A stretch of 64,000 nucleotides of DNA. It comes from Ancylobacter moscoviensis (GTDB lineage: Bacteria > Pseudomonadota > Alphaproteobacteria > Rhizobiales > Xanthobacteraceae). This document shows, in pieces, positions 20,369 to 30,063 of this stretch (within the stretch, counting starts at the first letter, position 1; each line of letters opens with the position of its first letter). Below the pieces are notes generated by a model. The model saw only the letters and a program-made list of their open reading frames with translations. It had not been told where the DNA came from and did not search any database. A program made the position numbers and the translations under genes. Where the stretch lies: assembly GCF_007559435.1 (NCBI RefSeq), contig NZ_VMBP01000001.1, positions 124,001 through 188,000 of the forward strand, read 5' to 3'.

Positions 20369-23300
20369 TCACTCCGCCGCGATGGGCGGGCGCGGGGTGG
20401 CGTGCGGCTCGGCATGCACCACCGCGTGCATGGCCGCCGGCCGGTGTTCCTCGGGCTCGTCGCGCGCGCCGATGAAGCGGCCGAAGACCCGGGCGAGGAA
20501 GCGGCCGAGATCGTCCATCAGCGTGAACACCGCCGGCACGAAGACCAGCGACAGCACCGTCGAGGCCAGCAGGCCGCCGATCACCGCGATCGCCATGGGC
20601 GAGCGGAAGTCGCCGCCCTCCCCCAGCCCCATGGCGGAGGGCACCATGCCCGCCGCCATGGCGATGGTGGTCATCACGATCGGCTGGGCGCGCTTGCGAC
20701 CGGCCTCGATCAGCGCCGTCGTCCGGTCGATGCCGGAATGCACCGCCTCGATGGCGAAGTCGACCAGCAGGATCGCGTTCTTGGTCACGATGCCCATCAG
20801 CATCAGGAAGCCGATCACCACCGGCAGTGTCATCGCGTTGTTGGTGAGGAGCAGGGCGATGAAGGCGCCGCCTACCGACAGCGGCAACGCGACCAGGATG
20901 GTGATCGGCTGCAGCACGTTGGCGAAGAGCAGCACCAGCACCGCCAGCACCATCATCACGCCGGCGCCCATGGCGGTGGCGAAGCCGCCGAACACCTCGC
21001 CCATGATCTCCGCGTCGCCGGTCTCCTTCAGCGTCACGCCGGCCGGCAGGTTCTTGGCCACCGGCAGCGCGTAGACCTCGGCCAGCGCCTCGCCGAGCTG
21101 GGTGTTGCCGGCGAGGTCCGCCTCGATGGCGATGCGCCGGGCGCGGTCGTAGCGGTCGAGGCTGGAGGGCCCGGTGCCGAAGCTGATGTCGGCCACCGCC
21201 GACAGCGGCACCGAGGCGCCGGCGGCGGTCCGCACCTTCAGCGTCTCGAAGGTCGAGAGGTCCGCGCGCGCCGCCTCGTCGAGCTGCACCCGGATCGGCA
21301 CCTGCCGGTCGCCGGCGGAGAACTTGGCGAGGTTCTGCGACACGTCGCCGATCGTGGCGATGCGCACGGTCTGGGCAATGTCGGCGACCGAGACGCCGAG
21401 TTCGGCCGCCTCCGCCAGCTTGGGCACCACGCGCAGCTCCGGCCGGTCGAGCGCAGCGCTGGTCATCACATTGGTGAGGCCCTTCACCTTCTCGCGCACC
21501 TCGCGCTCCAGCTCGAGCGCCGATTTCTCCACCGTCGCGCCGTCCGAGCCGGACAGGATGACGGTGAATTCGCGCTGGCCGGGCCCCGCGCCGCCCGAGG
21601 CGCCGAAGTTGAAGCGCAGGTCGGGAACCTGCGCGATCTCGTCGCGCATGCGCATCTCGAACTGCTTCTGCGTCGCCTTGCGGTCGGCGCGCGGCACGAG
21701 ATTGATGATGATCGTCGCCTTGCGCACCTCGCCCGCGCCGGTCACCGCGCCGCCGGTCGCGCCCGAGCCGGCGGTGGCGAAGACGCTCTGCACCTCCGGC
21801 TGCGCCTTCAGCCGGTCGGAGATGTCGTCGACCACCTGCTGGGTGGCGTCCAGCGTCGCGCCGGGCGGCAGCTCCAGCGCCAGCACCGAGCGCGAGACGT
21901 CGGAGTTCGGGATGAAGCCCGAGGGCAGCAGGGTCGAGAGCCACATCGAGCCGATGAACAGCGCGATGCCGGCCGCCACGGTGACGAAGCGGTGGCGGAT
22001 CGAGCGGTGCAGCAGCCCGACATAAAGCCGCATCAGCCAGCCGTCCGGCTTCTCCCGGTGCCCGTGGTCGCGCAGGAAATAGGCCGCCAGCATCGGGGTG
22101 AGCAGGCGCGCGACCAGCAGCGAGAACAGCACGGCCACCGCGACGGTGATGCCGAACTGGCGGAAATACTGGCCGGCGATGCCGCCCATGAAGCTGACCG
22201 GCAGGAACACCGCCACGATGGTCAGCGTCGTCGCCACCACCGCGAGGCCGATCTCGTCGGCGGCGTCGATGGCGGCGCGATAGGCCGACTTGCCCATGCG
22301 CATGTGGCGCACGATGTTCTCGATCTCGACGATGGCGTCGTCGACGAGGATGCCGGTCACCAGCGTGACGGCGAGCAGGCTCACCCCGTTCAGCGAGAAG
22401 CCGAGCAGGTCCATCACCCAGAAGGTGGGCAGGATCGACAGCGGGATCGCCAGCGCCGAGATGATGGTGGCGCGCCAGTCGCGCAGGAACAGCATCACCA
22501 CGATGACCGCCAGCACCGCGCCCTCGATGAGGGTCTGCATGGCGGATTCGTAGTCGGCGTTGGTGTACTTCACCGTCGAGTCGATCATGGTGATCTGCAC
22601 CTCGGGGTGCTGCGCTTCCAGCTTGCGCAGCGCCTCGTCGGCGCGCTCGGCCACCACCACGTCGGAGAATCCCTTGGCGCGGTAGACGCCGAAGGCGACC
22701 ACCGGCTTGCCGTCGAGCCGGGCGAAGATGCGCGGCTCGGCCGCCCCGTCCGTCACCGTGCCGAGATCGGCGAGGCGCACATGGCGCGACGACGCCCCCG
22801 CGCTGGCGGGCAGCGCGATGCGGGTCTCGGCGAGCTCCGCCACCGTCGTGGCGCCGCCGAGCGTGCGCACGGACTGCTCCTGCGTGCCGATCTCGCCCCG
22901 CCCGCCGGCGAGGTCGACATTGGTCGCGGCGAGCTGGCGGTTCACGTCCGCCGCCGTCACGCCGAGCGCGGCCAGCTTGTCGGGGTCGAGCGAGATGCGG
23001 ATCTCGCGGTCCACGCCGCCCTCGCGGGTCACCTGCGCGACGCCGCGCACGCCCTGCAGGGCGCGGATCACCGTGTCGTCGACGAACCAGGACAGCTCCT
23101 CCGGCGTCATGCCGGGGGCCGAGGCGGCATAGGTGACGATCGCCATGCCCTCGACGTCGACGCGCTGGATCAGCGGCTCCTCGATGTCCTGCGGCAGGTC
23201 GGAGCGGACCTTCGTCACCGCGTCGCGCACGTCGTTGACGGCGCGGTCGACCTGCGTCTCGAGCTGGAACTCGACCACCGTCAGCGACATGCCCTCGGTG

Positions 23301-23557
23301 ATGGTGGAGGTGATGTGCTTCACCCCCTGCACGCCGGCGACGGAGGTCTCGACGACCTTCGTCACCTGCGTCTCCAATTCGCTCGGCGCCGCGCCCGGCT
23401 GGGTGATGGTCACCGAGACGATCGGCAGGTCGATGTTCGGCATGCGCGTGATCGGCAGCCGGTCGAAGGTGAACAGGCCGATCGCGGTCAGCACCACGAA
23501 CAGGACGATGGAGGGGACCGGCTTGCGGATCGCCCAGGCGGAAATGTTGAGAGCCAT
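20369..23557 (-). CDS. RND-family efflux transporter, inner-membrane permease
   Basis: A 1062-aa RND permease with the usual twelve spans and two large periplasmic loops. TM4 carries the proton-relay motif ([20 protein letters not shown]), and the second half has [15 protein letters not shown] and [19 protein letters not shown]. The N-terminus ([19 protein letters not shown]) resembles the HAE1-like/MdtB-CusA branch rather than classical AcrB. It probably exports drugs or other hydrophobic compounds. Its start overlaps the MFP stop by one base, so the two are translationally coupled; no outer-membrane factor is adjacent. The last 40 residues are a His/Pro-rich cytoplasmic tail. Confidence 0.94.
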   Translation of the reverse strand: MALNISAWAIRKPVPSIVLFVVLTAIGLFTFDRLPITRMPNIDLPIVSVTITQPGAAPSELETQVTKVVETSVAGVQGVKHITSTITEGMSLTVVEFQLETQVDRAVNDVRDAVTKVRSDLPQDIEEPLIQRVDVEGMAIVTYAASAPGMTPEELSWFVDDTVIRALQGVRGVAQVTREGGVDREIRISLDPDKLAALGVTAADVNRQLAATNVDLAGGRGEIGTQEQSVRTLGGATTVAELAETRIALPASAGASSRHVRLADLGTVTDGAAEPRIFARLDGKPVVAFGVYRAKGFSDVVVAERADEALRKLEAQHPEVQITMIDSTVKYTNADYESAMQTLIEGAVLAVIVVMLFLRDWRATIISALAIPLSILPTFWVMDLLGFSLNGVSLLAVTLVTGILVDDAIVEIENIVRHMRMGKSAYRAAIDAADEIGLAVVATTLTIVAVFLPVSFMGGIAGQYFRQFGITVAVAVLFSLLVARLLTPMLAAYFLRDHGHREKPDGWLMRLYVGLLHRSIRHRFVTVAAGIALFIGSMWLSTLLPSGFIPNSDVSRSVLALELPPGATLDATQQVVDDISDRLKAQPEVQSVFATAGSGATGGAVTGAGEVRKATIIINLVPRADRKATQKQFEMRMRDEIAQVPDLRFNFGASGGAGPGQREFTVILSGSDGATVEKSALELEREVREKVKGLTNVMTSAALDRPELRVVPKLAEAAELGVSVADIAQTVRIATIGDVSQNLAKFSAGDRQVPIRVQLDEAARADLSTFETLKVRTAAGASVPLSAVADISFGTGPSSLDRYDRARRIAIEADLAGNTQLGEALAEVYALPVAKNLPAGVTLKETGDAEIMGEVFGGFATAMGAGVMMVLAVLVLLFANVLQPITILVALPLSVGGAFIALLLTNNAMTLPVVIGFLMLMGIVTKNAILLVDFAIEAVHSGIDRTTALIEAGRKRAQPIVMTTIAMAAGMVPSAMGLGEGGDFRSPMAIAVIGGLLASTVLSLVFVPAVFTLMDDLGRFLARVFGRFIGARDEPEEHRPAAMHAVVHAEPHATPRPPIAAE

Positions 23558-24816
23558 CAGGCGCCGCCCTTTTCCCCGGCGGCGAGCGGCACCGGCGTCA
23601 CCCGGTCGCCGTCGCGCAGGAAGCCGCCGGCGCGGGCCACCACGCTCTCGCCTTCCTTCACCCCTTCCACGATCTCCACGAAGCCCTCGCCCTTGAGGCC
23701 GGTCTTCACCGCCCGGCGGCTGACCAGATCGCCCTCCACCACGAGAATGAAGGTGCCCTCGGGGCTGAACTGCACCGCCGACTGCGGCAGCGCCACGCCC
23801 TCGTGGCGGGCCATCTCGATGATACCGCGCCCATAGGCGCCGGGCCGCAGCCGCTCATCCTCCGGCAGCGCCACCGCCACCCGGGCGAGGCGCGTCGCCG
23901 CGTCCACCTTGGCGCCGACGAGGCGCACCTTGGCGGCCACCGGCGCGTCGAAGCCGGCGGGCGTCACCGCCACCGGCAGGCCCGGCGTCACGCGCGGCAG
24001 CGCCGATTCCGGCACCTCGGCGTCGAGGTCGATGGCGCCGTCCTTCACGATGCGGAACAGCGGCTCGGCATTGGCCGAGAGCACGATGGCGCCGAGGCGC
24101 GCCGAGCGGACCGAGACGATGCCGGCCTCCGGCGCCGTGATGGCGGTGCGGGCGAGGCGGACCTCGATCTCGTCGCGGTTCGCCTTGATCTGTGCCGCGT
24201 CGGCCTCGGCGGCGCTCACCGCCTCCTCATTGGCGGTCACCTGCGCGGCCGCGACCTTCACCGCGCGCTCGCGCTGGTCGAGCACCTCCTGCGAGGTGGC
24301 GCCGGTCTTGATGAGCGTGCGCGCGCGCTCCACCGCGGCTTCCGCCTCGGTGCGCTGGGCCAGCGCCTGCTGGAGCTGCGCCTTCTGCTGGGCGATGGCG
24401 GCCTGCGCCCGCGCGGCGTTGGCGGTATTCTGGGCGAGCAGGGTCTCCAGCGTGTCGCGCGACAGGCGGGCGAGCACCTGGCCCTTCTCCACCCGGTCAC
24501 CTTCCTCGACGAGGATGTCGGTGATCCGGTAGCCGTCGATCTCCGGCCCGACCATGATCTCCTCGCGCGCCACCAGCGTGCCGGTGACGGGCAGCGTCTC
24601 GATCACCTCGCGCCGCGACGCCGGCACCACCGAGATGGTGATGCCGCGCACCTGCGCGGGATCGGGCGCGGCGACGTCGGCCTGCGCGGGATCGCTGACG
24701 CTGAAGCCGGCGGCGATGCGGTCGCGGAACGCATAGCCGGCGATGCCCACGACCACGGCGGTCATGGCGAGGGCGAGCGTCACCCGCCCGCGGAAGGATG
24801 GCAGCTTCACGGTCAT
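23557..24816 (-). CDS. RND efflux periplasmic adaptor (membrane fusion protein)
   Basis: A 419-aa adaptor with an N-terminal anchor (VTLALAMTAVVVGIAGYAF), lipoyl half-motifs (VGPEIDGYRITDILVEEGDRVEKGQVLARL and the later ITAPEAGIVSVRSARLGAIV), a long Ala/Gln-rich coiled coil at about 115-210, then a beta-barrel and membrane-proximal domain. It links the permease to an outer-membrane channel. ATG 24816 has GGAAGAG as ribosome site and overlaps the tetR stop by four bases (ATGA), so regulator, adaptor and pump form one operon. Confidence 0.93.
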   Translation of the reverse strand: MTVKLPSFRGRVTLALAMTAVVVGIAGYAFRDRIAAGFSVSDPAQADVAAPDPAQVRGITISVVPASRREVIETLPVTGTLVAREEIMVGPEIDGYRITDILVEEGDRVEKGQVLARLSRDTLETLLAQNTANAARAQAAIAQQKAQLQQALAQRTEAEAAVERARTLIKTGATSQEVLDQRERAVKVAAAQVTANEEAVSAAEADAAQIKANRDEIEVRLARTAITAPEAGIVSVRSARLGAIVLSANAEPLFRIVKDGAIDLDAEVPESALPRVTPGLPVAVTPAGFDAPVAAKVRLVGAKVDAATRLARVAVALPEDERLRPGAYGRGIIEMARHEGVALPQSAVQFSPEGTFILVVEGDLVSRRAVKTGLKGEGFVEIVEGVKEGESVVARAGGFLRDGDRVTPVPLAAGEKGGA

Positions 24817-25550
24817 GATTTCTCTTCCGGGGAAACGGTTCGCGGCGTGCCGGCGGCGGGCGCCGGCGCCAGCATGCGTCCGATCAGGCTGGTGAGTGCC
24901 GGCATCAGGCCGGCAAGCCCGAGATCGGGCTCGAAACTGTTGCGCAGCACTAGCCCGTCGCCAATGGCGCCGATCACCAGCAGCACGGTGTCCGGGTCCA
25001 GCGCCGCGTCGATCTCGCCGCGCTCCTGGGCGGCGACGAAGCAGCGGCGGATCGCCTGGTTCATCTCGTCTTCCACCGCGTCGAAGGTGGGCTTCAGCGC
25101 CGGGTTGCGGGCCGCCTCGGCATAGATCTCGGGGCCGAGCTTGAGGCACATCATCGGCACCTCGCCGGAGAACAGCGCATCGCCCATGCGCGACAGCCCC
25201 TCGATGAAGCTCGGCGCCGTCTCCAGCATCTCGACACAGCTCGCGCGCAATGCCCGCTCCTCCTCGACGATGGCGATGATGATCGCCTCCTTCGAGGGGA
25301 AGTAGCGGTAGAGCCCGCCCGGGCTCATCCCGGCCTGGGCGCAGATCTCGTGCATCGAGGTGCCGTGGAAGCCGTTGCGGCTGAAGCAGGTGGCCGCAGC
25401 GTCCAGCACGCGCCGGCGCGGGTCCGGCCGGGCGCCGGAGGTGGAGCCAGACGTGGAACCGGGCGCCGGCGTGCCGGCGGCAGCGGCGCGCGGACGGCCG
25501 GTTTCCTTCTTCGGCACGGCGGCGCGCGGGCGCTTGGCAATGGCGGTCAT
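24813..25550 (-). CDS. TetR/AcrR-family regulator of the RND operon
   Basis: A 245-aa regulator with an unusually long, Ala/Pro/Ser-rich N-terminal tail (about 45 residues) before the HTH domain (RRVLDAAATCFSRNGFHGTSMHEICAQAGMS, then GGLYRYFPSKEAII). The C-terminal ligand domain is all-helical. It heads the efflux operon and very likely represses it: two near-identical palindromic operators lie 20-80 bp upstream of its start. The inducer is unknown. Confidence 0.94.
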   Translation of the reverse strand: MTAIAKRPRAAVPKKETGRPRAAAAGTPAPGSTSGSTSGARPDPRRRVLDAAATCFSRNGFHGTSMHEICAQAGMSPGGLYRYFPSKEAIIIAIVEEERALRASCVEMLETAPSFIEGLSRMGDALFSGEVPMMCLKLGPEIYAEAARNPALKPTFDAVEDEMNQAIRRCFVAAQERGEIDAALDPDTVLLVIGAIGDGLVLRNSFEPDLGLAGLMPALTSLIGRMLAPAPAAGTPRTVSPEEKS

Positions 25551-25569
25551 GCACGGTTCCAGAATGAGA

Positions 25570-25585
25570 GCGAACGTTCGTTCGC
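25570..25585. promoter_or_regulatory. TetR operator, proximal copy
   Basis: GCGAAC-GTTC-GTTCGC, an inverted repeat 20 bp upstream of the tetR start codon. It shares CGAACGTTCGTTCGCAT exactly with the copy 47 bp away at 25615. The pairing of two such sites ahead of a TetR gene is typical of autoregulation. Confidence 0.8.
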
Positions 25586-25614
25586 ATTTATGCCGGCGCC
25601 TCGCGGCGAGTCAA

Positions 25615-25630
25615 GAACGAACGTTCGTTC
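25615..25630. promoter_or_regulatory. TetR operator, distal copy
   Basis: GAACGAAC-GTTCGTTC is a perfect 16-bp palindrome. The copies are 47 bp apart (about four and a half helical turns), which would suit either two independent dimers flanking the promoter or looping over a short distance. Confidence 0.8.
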
Positions 25631-25632
25631 GC

Positions 25633-25866
25633 ATGACATTCCCCCACGCCGCGCCCGCGATCACTGCCGGGGAAGTTCCCTGCCACCTATGGCGCCAACA
25701 TGGCTGACGGATGGCATCATTGGTGGGATATATGTCAGCTCTTGTCGGGCCCGCGCGTCGACCCCCGCCCGCACGGCGGGGAGCGCGCCACCATAGACCT
25801 GGGCGCCCGCGGGAGGGCGCCCGAATGGGATTATGATTAAGGAACGAGGCGGGTTCGCCGCGCCTG
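25633..25866. other. Gene-free stretch upstream of the efflux operon
   Basis: No convincing reading frame on either strand. It includes GGGCGCCC-GCGGGA-GGGCGCCC (25802-25823), a strong hairpin of unknown role, and short AT-richer patches. It separates the efflux operon from the repeat at 25867. Confidence 0.5.
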
Positions 25867-25969
25867 GAGCATTTTCGAGCGAAGTGGGCACCGGTTCGCG
25901 TAAAGAAAATGCGACAACTCAAAGATCTAGAGCGTTTCAATGCTTCCGCTAAACCATGAAACGCTCTAG
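25867..25969. repeat. Rhizobiales-type dispersed intergenic repeat
   Basis: Contains the string GAGCATTTTCGAGCGAAGTG, then GGCACCGGTTCGCG, AGAAAATGCG, CAAAGATCTAGAGCGTTTC, and ends GAAACGCTCTAG. I recognise this layout as a repeat present in many copies in Rhizobiales genomes. Its inner CTAGAGCGTTTC and terminal GAAACGCTCTAG are inverted copies. The right end overlaps the rppH stop codon by four bases. Confidence 0.75.
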
Positions 25970-26478
25970 CCCGCCTTGGCGACGAGCGGGAGAAACTCGG
26001 CCACCACGCGGTCATAGACCGGACGCTTGAACGGGATGATCAGCGCCGGCGTGCGCTCCAGCCGCTCCCAGCGCCAGCCGGTGAATTCCGGCTTGTGGTG
26101 CCCGCCGCCGGGATGGCGCACGTCGATCTCCGCCTCCTCGCCGGTGAAGCGCAGCGCCACCCATTTCTGCTTCTGGCCACGATAGCGCCCCTTCCAGGCC
26201 TCGCGGGCGATCGGCTCGGGCAGGTCGTAGGCGAACCAGTCGGACGCCACCGCCAGCGGCTCGACGGAGGACACGTTGGTCTCCTCGTAAAGCTCGCGCA
26301 GCGCCGCCTCCTCCGGGCTCTCGCCCTCGTCGATCCCGCCCTGCGGCATCTGCCAGGAGTGCAGCGCGTCGACATGCTCCGCTCCGCCGACACGCTGGCC
26401 GAGGAAGACGAGCCCGTCGCGATTGACGAGCACCACCCCGACGCAGGGGCGGTAGGGGAGCTGGTCGAAGGGGATCAT
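25966..26478 (-). CDS. rppH: RNA pyrophosphohydrolase (Nudix, RppH)
   Basis: A 170-aa Nudix hydrolase. The Nudix box [20 protein letters not shown] is complete, and [20 protein letters not shown] at the N-terminus plus SWQMPQGG identify RppH, which removes pyrophosphate from mRNA 5' ends to start decay (or IalA, its invasion-associated name in Bartonella). Length is normal. The stop codon (TAG at 25968-25966) comes from the end of a dispersed repeat, so the native C-terminus may have been changed slightly by the insertion. Confidence 0.94.
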   Translation of the reverse strand: MIPFDQLPYRPCVGVVLVNRDGLVFLGQRVGGAEHVDALHSWQMPQGGIDEGESPEEAALRELYEETNVSSVEPLAVASDWFAYDLPEPIAREAWKGRYRGQKQKWVALRFTGEEAEIDVRHPGGGHHKPEFTGWRWERLERTPALIIPFKRPVYDRVVAEFLPLVAKAG

Positions 26479-26576
26479 GGGTGCAACCGACAGATGGAAG
26501 GCTCAGAGGGAACCATCATCCTAGGCGATGATGACACCCGCGCGTAGGGCTCCCGAGCGGCGGCCTGCGCGCGCGG

Positions 26577-27104
26577 TTAACGCAGCGGCGGCACTGCCGC
26601 GCCAACCGCAGGCGTCGCGCCAAACGCTGTCGCCGTCTCGGCAGATGCGGCCTCGCCGCGCGCCGGGGCGGCGGTGTCGAGCGCGCCCTGCACGTTCATC
26701 ACCGCGCCCACGGGCGCGCCGGTATCCTCGCCATCCGCCGCGGCGATGCCCGCCACCCCGAAGCCGGGGCGCAGCATCGGCGCGTCGGCGCCGACGCCGG
26801 TCGCCGAAAGCCCGACGGCGGACAGCCCGTCCGTCAGCAGGTCGGAGGCGGTGAGCATTTCCCTCGCGGGGCCGAAGGGGGTTCGCGCCGAATCGTAGGC
26901 ATCGGCGCCGCCGAAGGCATAGGCACCGACCGCCACGCCCAGCACGGAGAGCACGGCGAGGCTGAAGATGCCGACCGCCGCATAGTGCCGCGCGCTGTCG
27001 CAGCGGGCATCATGGCCCGGCAGGGCCTCGCCCTCGGTCAGGGTCATCGCCTCGCGGCGGAAGGCCCGTTCCGGGGCGGCATGATTGAACGTCACGCGAT
27101 TCAT
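26577..27104 (-). CDS. Unknown single-span membrane protein
   Basis: A 175-aa protein not recognised. It has a polar N-terminus (about 45 residues), one hydrophobic span (YAAVGIFSLAVLSVLGVAVGAYAFGG, near 42-67) and then a low-complexity Ala/Gly/Pro-rich tail. It lies between ctpA and rppH. In several Rhizobiales I recall a divergent polysaccharide deacetylase with a similar anchor there, so this may be an unrelated replacement or a shortened remnant; no deacetylase motif is visible. No clear ribosome site precedes ATG 27104, so its reality is moderately supported. Confidence 0.5.
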   Translation of the reverse strand: MNRVTFNHAAPERAFRREAMTLTEGEALPGHDARCDSARHYAAVGIFSLAVLSVLGVAVGAYAFGGADAYDSARTPFGPAREMLTASDLLTDGLSAVGLSATGVGADAPMLRPGFGVAGIAAADGEDTGAPVGAVMNVQGALDTAAPARGEAASAETATAFGATPAVGAAVPPLR

Positions 27105-27171
27105 GAGCGGCTTTGTCGGCGCCGACCAAGGCGGGATCGGGGCAAAATCGGGCAGAGGCGACGGCGGTGGT

Positions 27172-27206
27172 AAAAAAAGACCCCGCTCTCGCGAAAGAGC
27201 GGGGTC
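27172..27206 (-). terminator. Rho-independent terminator after ctpA
   Basis: Minus strand: 11-base perfect stem (GACCCCGCTCT/AGAGCGGGGTC) with a six-base loop, followed by seven T residues. It lies 45 bp beyond the ctpA stop and ends the rlmH/envC/ctpA transcript before the unknown membrane protein. Confidence 0.92.
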
Positions 27207-27250
27207 CGTTGCTCATCCGCCACAGCCGGCGCGGGCCGGCCGGGCGCGGG

Positions 27251-28600
27251 TCAGTTCGGCACGGCGGCCTTGGGATCGGCCGGATAGGCGGCGTTCTTCT
27301 GCACGCCGTGCATCAGGTCGATGGCCAGCTTGAGCTGCGTGTCGTCCTTCGGATCCGGCGGCACATAGGCCGGCGAGCCGGTCTGCTCGTCCTCGCCGTT
27401 CTTCAGGTGGCCCTTCAGCGAAGCCTCGCCGCGCGTGGTCTCCACGCCCGCGGCTTCCGCCTTCTCCTTGACGTCCTGCGGCACGTCCTGGACCAGCTCG
27501 ATGTCCGGCTGGATGCCCTTGGCCTGGATCGAGCGGCCCGACGGCGTGTAGTAGCGCGCCGTGGTCAGCTTGATCGCGGCGTTGCCGGAGACCGGGATCA
27601 CCGTCTGCACCGAGCCCTTGCCGAAGGAGAGCGAGCCGAGGACGGTCGCGCGCTTGTGGTCCTGCAGCGCGCCGGCCACGATTTCCGAGGCCGAGGCCGA
27701 GCCGCCATTGACCAGCACGATGATCGGCTTGCCCTCGGCGAGGTCGCCCGGCCGCGCGTTGCGCCGCTCGGTCTCCTCGGGATTGCGCCCGCGGGTCGAG
27801 ACGATTTCGCCGCGGTCGAGGAAGGTGTCGGAGACGTCGATCGCCTGGTCGAGCAGTCCGCCCGGGTTGTTGCGCAGGTCGATGACGAAGCCCTTGAGCT
27901 TGTCCTCGCCGATCTGCTTGGTCAGGTCGGCGATCGCCTTCTTCAGGCCCTCGCCGGTCTGCTCGCTGAACGAGGTGATGCGGATATAGCCGATATCATC
28001 CGCCTCGACGCGCGAGCGCACCGACTTGATGTTGATGATGTCGCGCGTGAGCGTCAGCTCCAGCGGCTTGTCCTGGCCCTTGCGGATGATGGTCAGCTTG
28101 ATCGGGGTGGCGACCGCGCCGCGCATCTTGTCGACCGCCTGGTTCAGGGTCATGCCCTTCACCTCTTCGCCGTCGAGCTTGGCGATCAGATCGCCGGCGA
28201 GCACGCCGGCCTTGGCGGCGGGAGTGTCGTCGATCGGCGCGACGACCTTCACCAGGCCGTCCTCCATCGTCACCTCGATGCCGAGCCCGCCGAACTGGCC
28301 GCGGGTCTGCACCTGCATGTCGCGGAAGTCCTTCGCGTCCATGTAGGTCGAGTGCGGGTCGAGCGAGGAGAGCATGCCGTTGATCGCCGCTTCGATCAGC
28401 TTGCCGTCCTCCGGCTTCTCGACATAGTCGGCGCGCACGCGCTCGAACACGTCGCCGAAGAGATTCAGCTGGCGATAGGTGTCGGAAGCCGCTGCCACCG
28501 CCTGGCTCGGCTGGAGCAGCAGCCGCGGCTGGGTGGCGCCGACCGCGATCAGGGCGCCGGCCGCCGCACCGAAGAGAAATACTGACGTCCTACGCATCAT
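27251..28600 (-). CDS. ctpA: S41-family C-terminal processing peptidase (CtpA)
   Basis: A 449-aa periplasmic serine protease. A signal/anchor (SVFLFGAAAGALIAVGA) is followed by a PDZ domain (GGLGIEVTMEDGLVKVVAPIDDTPAAKAG) and the S41 catalytic domain, with Ser in NGGSASASEIVAGAL and the general-base Lys in SLSFGKGSVQ. Such proteases trim cell-wall hydrolases and their regulators. The ATG at 28600 overlaps the envC stop by four bases, so a division-related amidase activator and this protease are made together. The frame open upstream of 28600 is rejected because it runs into envC. Confidence 0.94.
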   Translation of the reverse strand: MMRRTSVFLFGAAAGALIAVGATQPRLLLQPSQAVAAASDTYRQLNLFGDVFERVRADYVEKPEDGKLIEAAINGMLSSLDPHSTYMDAKDFRDMQVQTRGQFGGLGIEVTMEDGLVKVVAPIDDTPAAKAGVLAGDLIAKLDGEEVKGMTLNQAVDKMRGAVATPIKLTIIRKGQDKPLELTLTRDIINIKSVRSRVEADDIGYIRITSFSEQTGEGLKKAIADLTKQIGEDKLKGFVIDLRNNPGGLLDQAIDVSDTFLDRGEIVSTRGRNPEETERRNARPGDLAEGKPIIVLVNGGSASASEIVAGALQDHKRATVLGSLSFGKGSVQTVIPVSGNAAIKLTTARYYTPSGRSIQAKGIQPDIELVQDVPQDVKEKAEAAGVETTRGEASLKGHLKNGEDEQTGSPAYVPPDPKDDTQLKLAIDLMHGVQKNAAYPADPKAAVPN

Positions 28601-29997
28601 CCGCGTACCTTCTCGCTTTCGCTCGTCGCCCACCATGGCGTTGGATCGATCGAGTTTCCATCCTTACGGAACTCGACGTAAAGAATAGGTTGGGCGGTTC
28701 CAAGGCTGGCCGACGAAACAAGTTGCGGTCCTCGCCCCATGACCGCCACCGGCTCGCCGGAGAGCACGAACTGACCCAGTTCCACGGTGATCTTATCCAT
28801 TCCCGCCAGAAGAATATGGTATCCGCCGCCGGCGTTGATGATCAATAGTTGTCCATAAGAGCGGAACGGGCCGGCATAGACCACCCAGCCGTCGCTCGGA
28901 GAGGCCACCTGGGCCTCCACCCGCGTGGTCAGCGACATGCCCTTTTCCTGGCCGCCATAGCCGTCGTCGGTGCCGAACGCCTTCAGCACGGCGCCGCCCG
29001 CCGGCAGCGGCAGCATGCCCCTGGCCTCTGCGAAGGGCATCCCGGGCGAGAGGCGGCCGGGGTCCTTCAGCGCCGCCAGCCGGGCCGCGGGGCTTTGATC
29101 GGACTGCGTTTGCGCGGCCTCCTGCGCCGCCTTGCGGGCGGCGGCGATCTCGGTCTCCATGCGCTCCATCAGCTCGCGCACATTGCCCGCCTCGGCGGCG
29201 AGGGCGGCGGCCCGGTTCTTCTCGTTGACCAGCGCCGCCTCGCCCGCGTCAAGGGACTTCTTCTTCTCCTCGATCAGCGCCGCGGTGCGCAGCCGCTCGT
29301 CGGCGAGGGAGGCTTTCAATTCTGCGAGAGCGTCACGCTCGCGCGCCGTCTCCTGCCGCACCCGCTCCTGCGCCGCGAGTTCGCTGGCCAGAAGGTCGGT
29401 CTCGGCCTTCAGCTCGGGCAGCACCGCGCCCAGCAGCATGGCGGAACGGATCGACTGCAGCGCGTCGTCCGAGCGGACCATCAGCGCCGGCGGCGGGCGG
29501 CGGCCGAGCCGCACCAGCCCGCCCAGCACCTCGGAGAGCACCTGCCGGCGCGAGTCGAGGGATTCGCGGATATCGGCGGCCTCGCGCCCGAGCTGGAGCA
29601 GCCGCTGCTCGCTGGCGTCGAGCTTGCTCTCCACGTCGCGCACCCGGACGGCGGTGTCGAGCAGCGCCGCGTTCAGCTTCGCCCGGTCGCCCTTGATGTC
29701 CTCGATCTCCCTGACGAGGCGCTGCTGCGCCGCCGTCGAATCCTTCAGCTCCGCGTCGAGCCGCTCGATGCGCTGCTTCTGCTGGGCGGTGGCGTCCGGC
29801 TGCCCGCTGCCGGGCTTCGCCAGATCCTTCGCGGCGGCATCCTTCGGCGCGGGACTCTGGGCAAGGGCCGGCCGGATCGCCGTCCCCGGCGCCGGCGCGA
29901 GCGCCATCGACAGGGCGCCGGCGAGCACGAAGACGCGCCGGCCCGCCCGGCGAGGCGGGAGGGGGGAGGAAGGCGAAGCGGTGCGACGGACGGGCAT
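28597..29997 (-). CDS. envC: EnvC-like murein hydrolase activator (degenerate LytM domain)
   Basis: A 466-aa secreted protein with a signal peptide (VFVLAGALSMALAPAPGTA), a long coiled coil (about residues 70-290, rich in Glu, Ala and Arg), and a C-terminal LytM/M23 domain. The catalytic HxxxD and HxH zinc ligands are missing: the equivalent segments read GMSLTTRVEAQ and ILYVEFRKDG. This fits EnvC-type proteins, which activate peptidoglycan amidases at the septum instead of cutting the wall themselves. It lies 66 bp downstream of rlmH and is coupled to ctpA. Confidence 0.9.
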   Translation of the reverse strand: MPVRRTASPSSPLPPRRAGRRVFVLAGALSMALAPAPGTAIRPALAQSPAPKDAAAKDLAKPGSGQPDATAQQKQRIERLDAELKDSTAAQQRLVREIEDIKGDRAKLNAALLDTAVRVRDVESKLDASEQRLLQLGREAADIRESLDSRRQVLSEVLGGLVRLGRRPPPALMVRSDDALQSIRSAMLLGAVLPELKAETDLLASELAAQERVRQETARERDALAELKASLADERLRTAALIEEKKKSLDAGEAALVNEKNRAAALAAEAGNVRELMERMETEIAAARKAAQEAAQTQSDQSPAARLAALKDPGRLSPGMPFAEARGMLPLPAGGAVLKAFGTDDGYGGQEKGMSLTTRVEAQVASPSDGWVVYAGPFRSYGQLLIINAGGGYHILLAGMDKITVELGQFVLSGEPVAVMGRGPQLVSSASLGTAQPILYVEFRKDGNSIDPTPWWATSESEKVRG

Positions 29998-30063
29998 CGG
30001 CGCAGAGGAGGGTCGACGTGGTTAATCTTCGGTTAGCGCGGGTCGGCCCGCGTCGCCCGTCCG

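Noticed and set aside
20402-23836. Very long open frame on the plus strand opposite the RND pump gene
   Set aside because: It is an antisense shadow of a high-GC gene: composition is His/Arg/Gln-rich, and the opposite strand encodes a complete RND permease.
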